Source of the DNA: Flavobacteriales bacterium UBA1112
GTDB lineage: Bacteria; Bacteroidota; Bacteroidia; Flavobacteriales_D; Sanyastnellaceae
DNA length: 10,141 bases
Reading direction: 5' to 3'
NCBI GenBank assembly: GCA_002313415.1
Contig: DCBH01000004.1
Coordinates: 1-10,141 of the forward strand
Positions within the stretch are counted from its first letter, which is position 1. Every line of letters begins with the position of its first letter. Below, piece by piece: positions 6,544-10,141 of the stretch. Under the pieces are notes generated by a model. The model was not told the DNA's origin and did not search any database. It saw nothing but the letters and a program-made list of their open reading frames with translations. The position numbers were made by a program, and so were the translations under genes.

Positions 6544-8046
6544 TCACTTCACGCCGTGCATCAACTTGTTCAATGGCTTATTCAGTGCGGCGATCAATAC
6601 AGCGATGCCGACGCAAGTCCACCCGATGGTCGCAAAGACATCCGTGTATTTCAAGAGCCCTGCAGCCGCTGTCAATTCTTCTCCGGAATCACCGTGCCCA
6701 CCTGTCAATGAGGCGATCAGCCCACCTGCGTAATTGGCGATGGCAAAGCTCAAGAACCAGCCTCCCATGGCAGTGCCTGCCATGCTTTTGGGAGAAAGTT
6801 TGGTCACCATGGACAAACCGATGGGTGAGAGGAAGAGCTCGCCAGTGGTATGCAAGAGGTACAGAACAACGAGCGTCAACAAGGGCACCATCGCCTCTTC
6901 ACTCGCAAACTGCATTCCCAACAATGTGACGAGGAAGCCTGCCCCGAGTTGTAAAATACCAAGGGCAAATTTCATCGGAATGCTGGGATTTTTCCCAATT
7001 TGATCCAGTTTCACCCACATGACAGAGAAGATGGAACCGAAGATGATGATGAAGGCCGGATTGAAGAATTGAGTCATCGAAGCTGGCATCGTCCAGCCGA
7101 AAATGTCACGGCTCACATTGCGGTCTGCAAAGAGGGTCAGAGAAGTTCCTGCCTGCTCGAAACACGCCCAAAATACAATGTTGATGACCATGAAAATGAC
7201 CAAGGCCACCATGCGATCTCGCCACATGGGACCTTCTTTGACTCCCGCACGTATGAGAGATGCCGCCACCACGACAAACAGGCCTGTGAGGAGGTAAGTC
7301 ATCCAATCATTTTGACTGATGAGAAAGTAGCACGCGGGAATAAGGGCAAGCGACCCCAAAGAAATCCACTGATAAATTTTGAGAGGACCTGCTTGCTTTT
7401 GGCCTTCTTCGGTGATTTCCAAACCTTCCGCCGCAGCGTAATTCTCACGTCCGCTCCAAAAGATGAAGAGGCCTGCCAACATGCCTATTCCGGCCAGACC
7501 AAATCCATATTCAAAGCCGTAAGTTTCACCGACAAAAGCAACAACGGTGGTTGCAAGAAGTGCACCGATGTTGATGCCGATGTAGAAGATGGTAAAGCCT
7601 GAGTCGCGACGAGGGTCGTTGTCTTCGTAAAGCTTTCCAACGATGGTTGAGATGTTGGCCTTGAAGAAGCCGTTGCCAATGATGAGTGCACCCATGCCAA
7701 AGAGCATCAGCATCTCGCTTTGGGCGATGGCGTCGGGACCTCCAACGGCACCTCCCACCATGAGGAACTCACCGATCGCCATGAAGATGGCACCGAGGAG
7801 AATGGCGTAACGATAGCCAAGGTATTGGTCGGCCATGCGACCACCGAGCACTGGTGCGGCGTAGATCAACGCCGTGTAAGCACCGTAGATGAGTGCTGCA
7901 TCAGAATCACCCTTAAGAAGAGATTTCACAAGGAATAAAGTCAAGAGAACACGCATGCCGTAATAGCAAAAACGTTCCCACATCTCCGAGAAGAAAAGGG
8001 TCATCAAGCCTTGAGGATGCCCTGCGGCGAGTTTCAGTTGGGCCAT
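6544..8046 (-). CDS. POT/PTR2-family proton-coupled oligopeptide transporter
   Basis: This 500-residue inner-membrane protein imports di- and tripeptides with protons (MFS fold, POT family). The diagnostic ExxERFxYYG motif of helix 1 is at 21-30 (Glu21, Glu24, Arg25, Tyr28, Tyr29). The first PTR2 signature, GGRMADQYLGYRYAILLG, is at 68-85, and the second, FYIGINIGALLA, at 154-165. Other residues known to matter in bacterial POTs are present: Lys129 in helix 4 (GFFKAN), Glu297 in the FWACFEQAG helix and Glu403 in TGELFLSPIG. Hydrophobic segments span the whole chain, with a soluble stretch around 200-222 separating the two bundles and an extended region in the middle as in other bacterial POTs. 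The start ATG at 8046-8044 gives the expected short N-terminus. The gene lies 46 nt behind a dipeptidyl peptidase with no terminator between them, which fits uptake of that enzyme's products. A terminator follows its stop. Confidence 0.95.
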   Translation of the reverse strand: MAQLKLAAGHPQGLMTLFFSEMWERFCYYGMRVLLTLFLVKSLLKGDSDAALIYGAYTALIYAAPVLGGRMADQYLGYRYAILLGAIFMAIGEFLMVGGAVGGPDAIAQSEMLMLFGMGALIIGNGFFKANISTIVGKLYEDNDPRRDSGFTIFYIGINIGALLATTVVAFVGETYGFEYGFGLAGIGMLAGLFIFWSGRENYAAAEGLEITEEGQKQAGPLKIYQWISLGSLALIPACYFLISQNDWMTYLLTGLFVVVAASLIRAGVKEGPMWRDRMVALVIFMVINIVFWACFEQAGTSLTLFADRNVSRDIFGWTMPASMTQFFNPAFIIIFGSIFSVMWVKLDQIGKNPSIPMKFALGILQLGAGFLVTLLGMQFASEEAMVPLLTLVVLYLLHTTGELFLSPIGLSMVTKLSPKSMAGTAMGGWFLSFAIANYAGGLIASLTGGHGDSGEELTAAAGLLKYTDVFATIGWTCVGIAVLIAALNKPLNKLMHGVK

Positions 8047-8092
8047 GAGATCAGGTATTTTGAGGTTTTGATTTTTTCAGGTGTAAGGCGAG

Positions 8093-10141
8093 TCAAAAAT
8101 TCTCTTTGACAAAGTCCATCATCATGTTAAAGAGATGCAGCCGTGTGTTGCCGCCGTAGATGCCGTGGTTGCGATCGGGGTAGACAAAAAAGTCAAAGTC
8201 CTTGTTCGCTGAGACAAGCGCATTGATCATTTCCATGGAATTCTGGTAATGGACGTTGTCGTCTCCTGAGCCATGGACGAGGAGAAGTGCACCTTCAAGT
8301 TTCTCGGCATGATTCACAGGGCTGTTGTCGTCGTAACCACTTTCGTTCTCTTGAGGGGTCCTCATGAAGCGCTCCGTGTAGATGGTGTCGTAATAACGCC
8401 AATTGGTGACGGGAGCCACACTGATTCCAGCGTTGAATACGTCGGCGCCTTTTGTCAGGCAGAGCAAGGTCATAAATCCGCCGTAGCTCCAACCTTGGAT
8501 ACCTATGCGGTTCGCGTCCACATAGTCCCAAGTCCCGAGGTACTTGGCGAAATCGATGAAGTCCTCTGTCTCCAGTTTTCCGAGTTCTTGGTAGGTGCTG
8601 TGTTCAAATTTTCTCCCCCGAAATTGCGTACCACGCGGATCACAAGAGACCACAATGTATCCCTCTTGAGCGAGGTATTGGTGCCATAAAAATGTCGTGC
8701 CGCCCCAGCTGTCGTTCACGGTATTGGCGCCTGGACCTCCATAAATGGCGACATAGACGGGATATTTCTTCGTACCATCGAAATCTTGGGGGAGCATTTT
8801 CCAACAGTTCAAATCGACGCCAGCTTCATTTGTGAACGTAAAAAACTCTTTGCTTACAGCCTCGTAATCATCCATGGTTTGTCTGAGTCGAGCGTTGTCT
8901 TTGAGCTCTCGGATGACTGCACCATTGCGGTCGCGAAGTGTAAAAATCGGCGGGGTGTTGGCTGTACTGTGTTCGTGAATGCTGTAGTCGAAGCTTTTTG
9001 AGAAGTCGTCGCTGTGAGTTCCAGCTGTGTTGTCTAACGTGGTTACACGTCCGCGCATGTCAACATAGCTCGTGTGTTTTTGAGTGGCACCCTCTTTGGA
9101 GGAAGTGAAATAAACCCGCTTTCGCTTGGCATCAAAACCAATTACGTCAACCACGTCCCACGGGCCTTGTGTGAGTTGCGTCGCGTTCCCTTGGAAGTCA
9201 AATTTGTAGATGTGATTAAACTCATCGCGCTCGGAGGTCATGACAAATGACATGCCGTCTGCGAGAAACGTCAGATTGTCATTGATGTCGATGTAGGTAT
9301 TGCACGTTTCTTTGAACACTTCTTTGGTGCCCAATCGATTGTTGGGGAATTCCCCATCTGTGAGAAGCAATCGCAGGTCATTTTGATGCCGATTCATGGT
9401 GAAAATGCAAAGCGTCGAGGGATCGTTTGTCCATTTGATACGGGGGATGTAATGGGCAGTTTTGGGAACGGCAACTGCACGACTTTGATTGTCAGCTAGC
9501 GTATAAATGTGCACCGTCACTTTGCTGTTTTCCTCGCCTGCTTTAGGGTATTTGAAGATGTATGGATCAGGGTAGAGGCCGCCGTAGACAGGCATGCTGA
9601 ATTCTCGCACTTCACTTTCGTCAAATTTGAGGTAAGCCAAGCGCGTGCCGTCGCCATTCCAAAACAACCCCTGATCGTCACCAAATTCCTCTTCGTAAAC
9701 CCAATCTGTAGCTCCGTTGATGAGCTCGTTCATGATTCCATCCTGGGTCACTTGGATTTCTTCGCCCGTCGCAAAATCAGAAATGAAAATGTTGTTGTCC
9801 CGCACATACGCCACTCTGTCACCAGCAGGGGATAGTTGAGCCAACCGCTGTTTGCCGAGTTTGAAATCTGTTATGGGACGCGCATCGTCTCTAGCCTCGA
9901 AGTCATACACATAAAAGTTGGCGTAAAATGAGTGGCGGTATAAGCCTTCACTTGCAGTGGTCAGCAACACAAATCGCTCGTCGCTGCCAAATTCATAGCC
10001 CTGAAATGTCTCGCGTGGATCGCCAAAAGCTTCATTTGAGGTGAGTAGGGTATCCACGATTTGTCCAGTCTTGTAGGACCATTTAATGATGCATGAGCCT
10101 TCATTTTCATCGTATTCCTGAGTGGTGTAGTGCTTTCCATT
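8093..10141 (-). CDS. Dipeptidyl peptidase IV, S9B family (5' partial)
   Basis: This serine peptidase removes N-terminal X-Pro or X-Ala dipeptides from peptides. The frame is open to the right edge, giving 682 residues; a GTG at 10057 is not the start, because conserved sequence (NGKHYTTQEYDENE) continues upstream. I infer that a few tens of residues including a signal peptide are missing. The eight-bladed beta-propeller covers about 1-440 and the alpha/beta-hydrolase the rest. Numbering from base 10141: catalytic Ser552 (GWSYGG), Asp627 (GSGDDNVH) and His659 (NHGI), oxyanion Tyr467 (IYGGPG), and pocket residues Trp581, Tyr584 and Asn629. The DWVYEEE motif (146-152) supplies the double glutamate that anchors the free N-terminus and is diagnostic for DPP IV among S9 enzymes. 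The protein probably acts in the periplasm or at the outer membrane. It lies 46 nt ahead of the peptide transporter, likely in one operon. It ends with TGA at 8095-8093. Confidence 0.96.
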   Translation of the reverse strand, partial: NGKHYTTQEYDENEGSCIIKWSYKTGQIVDTLLTSNEAFGDPRETFQGYEFGSDERFVLLTTASEGLYRHSFYANFYVYDFEARDDARPITDFKLGKQRLAQLSPAGDRVAYVRDNNIFISDFATGEEIQVTQDGIMNELINGATDWVYEEEFGDDQGLFWNGDGTRLAYLKFDESEVREFSMPVYGGLYPDPYIFKYPKAGEENSKVTVHIYTLADNQSRAVAVPKTAHYIPRIKWTNDPSTLCIFTMNRHQNDLRLLLTDGEFPNNRLGTKEVFKETCNTYIDINDNLTFLADGMSFVMTSERDEFNHIYKFDFQGNATQLTQGPWDVVDVIGFDAKRKRVYFTSSKEGATQKHTSYVDMRGRVTTLDNTAGTHSDDFSKSFDYSIHEHSTANTPPIFTLRDRNGAVIRELKDNARLRQTMDDYEAVSKEFFTFTNEAGVDLNCWKMLPQDFDGTKKYPVYVAIYGGPGANTVNDSWGGTTFLWHQYLAQEGYIVVSCDPRGTQFRGRKFEHSTYQELGKLETEDFIDFAKYLGTWDYVDANRIGIQGWSYGGFMTLLCLTKGADVFNAGISVAPVTNWRYYDTIYTERFMRTPQENESGYDDNSPVNHAEKLEGALLLVHGSGDDNVHYQNSMEMINALVSANKDFDFFVYPDRNHGIYGGNTRLHLFNMMMDFVKENF

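Noticed and set aside
7000..7602. Plus-strand open frame of 200 codons inside the transporter gene
   Set aside because: It is antisense to the POT coding region with its conserved signatures, and its His/Asp/Lys-rich composition looks like a shadow.
10055..10057. GTG as the start of the dipeptidyl peptidase
   Set aside because: The frame continues to base 10141 and encodes sequence resembling the conserved DPP IV N-terminus, so this is an internal Val codon.

Overview
The window looks like an ordinary chromosomal stretch from a free-living, probably marine member of the Bacteroidota, most likely Flavobacteriales. Three things point there. A huge surface protein ends in a type A sorting signal of the type IX secretion system (T9SS), a system restricted to this phylum. 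The same protein carries Cys/Asp-rich 'GCTD...CNY...DDGSC' and 'DCDGNC...DGDGVCD' modules and SprB-like repeats, a combination I know mainly from Flavobacteriales. None of the four complete genes has a recognisable Shine-Dalgarno sequence, and the one promoter candidate fits the Bacteroidota -7 pattern TAnnTTTG. GC content looks near 50% by eye. I cannot name a genus.

Layout: a rightward partial gene (1-3634, running off the left edge) encodes the C-terminal 1210 residues of the modular secreted or surface protein, and ends at a strong terminator (3672-3702). Everything after it is leftward. Reading leftward from the right edge, these are a partial S9B dipeptidyl peptidase IV (8093-10141), a POT-family proton/peptide symporter (6544-8046), an intrinsic terminator (6495-6520), a periplasmic thioredoxin-fold protein (5935-6477), a 153-bp spacer with a candidate promoter and an inverted repeat, citrate synthase gltA (4492-5781), and a crotonase-fold protein (3721-4488) only 3 nt behind gltA. 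No intergenic gap exceeds 300 bases, and I see no RNA genes, mobile elements or CRISPR arrays.

How the genes fit together: the peptidase and transporter form a plausible protein-utilisation unit. DPP IV would release X-Pro/X-Ala dipeptides outside the inner membrane, and the POT protein would import them with protons. The terminator after the transporter closes that unit. Citrate synthase and the crotonase-fold protein look co-transcribed around acetyl-CoA metabolism. The thioredoxin-like protein may serve envelope thiol chemistry, but its partner cannot be read from the sequence.

I found no convincing new multi-gene system. The parts most worth a second look are the architecture of the large surface protein, especially an unassigned ~195-residue domain inserted between its Cys-rich repeats, and the crotonase homologue that lacks one of the two classical catalytic glutamates.
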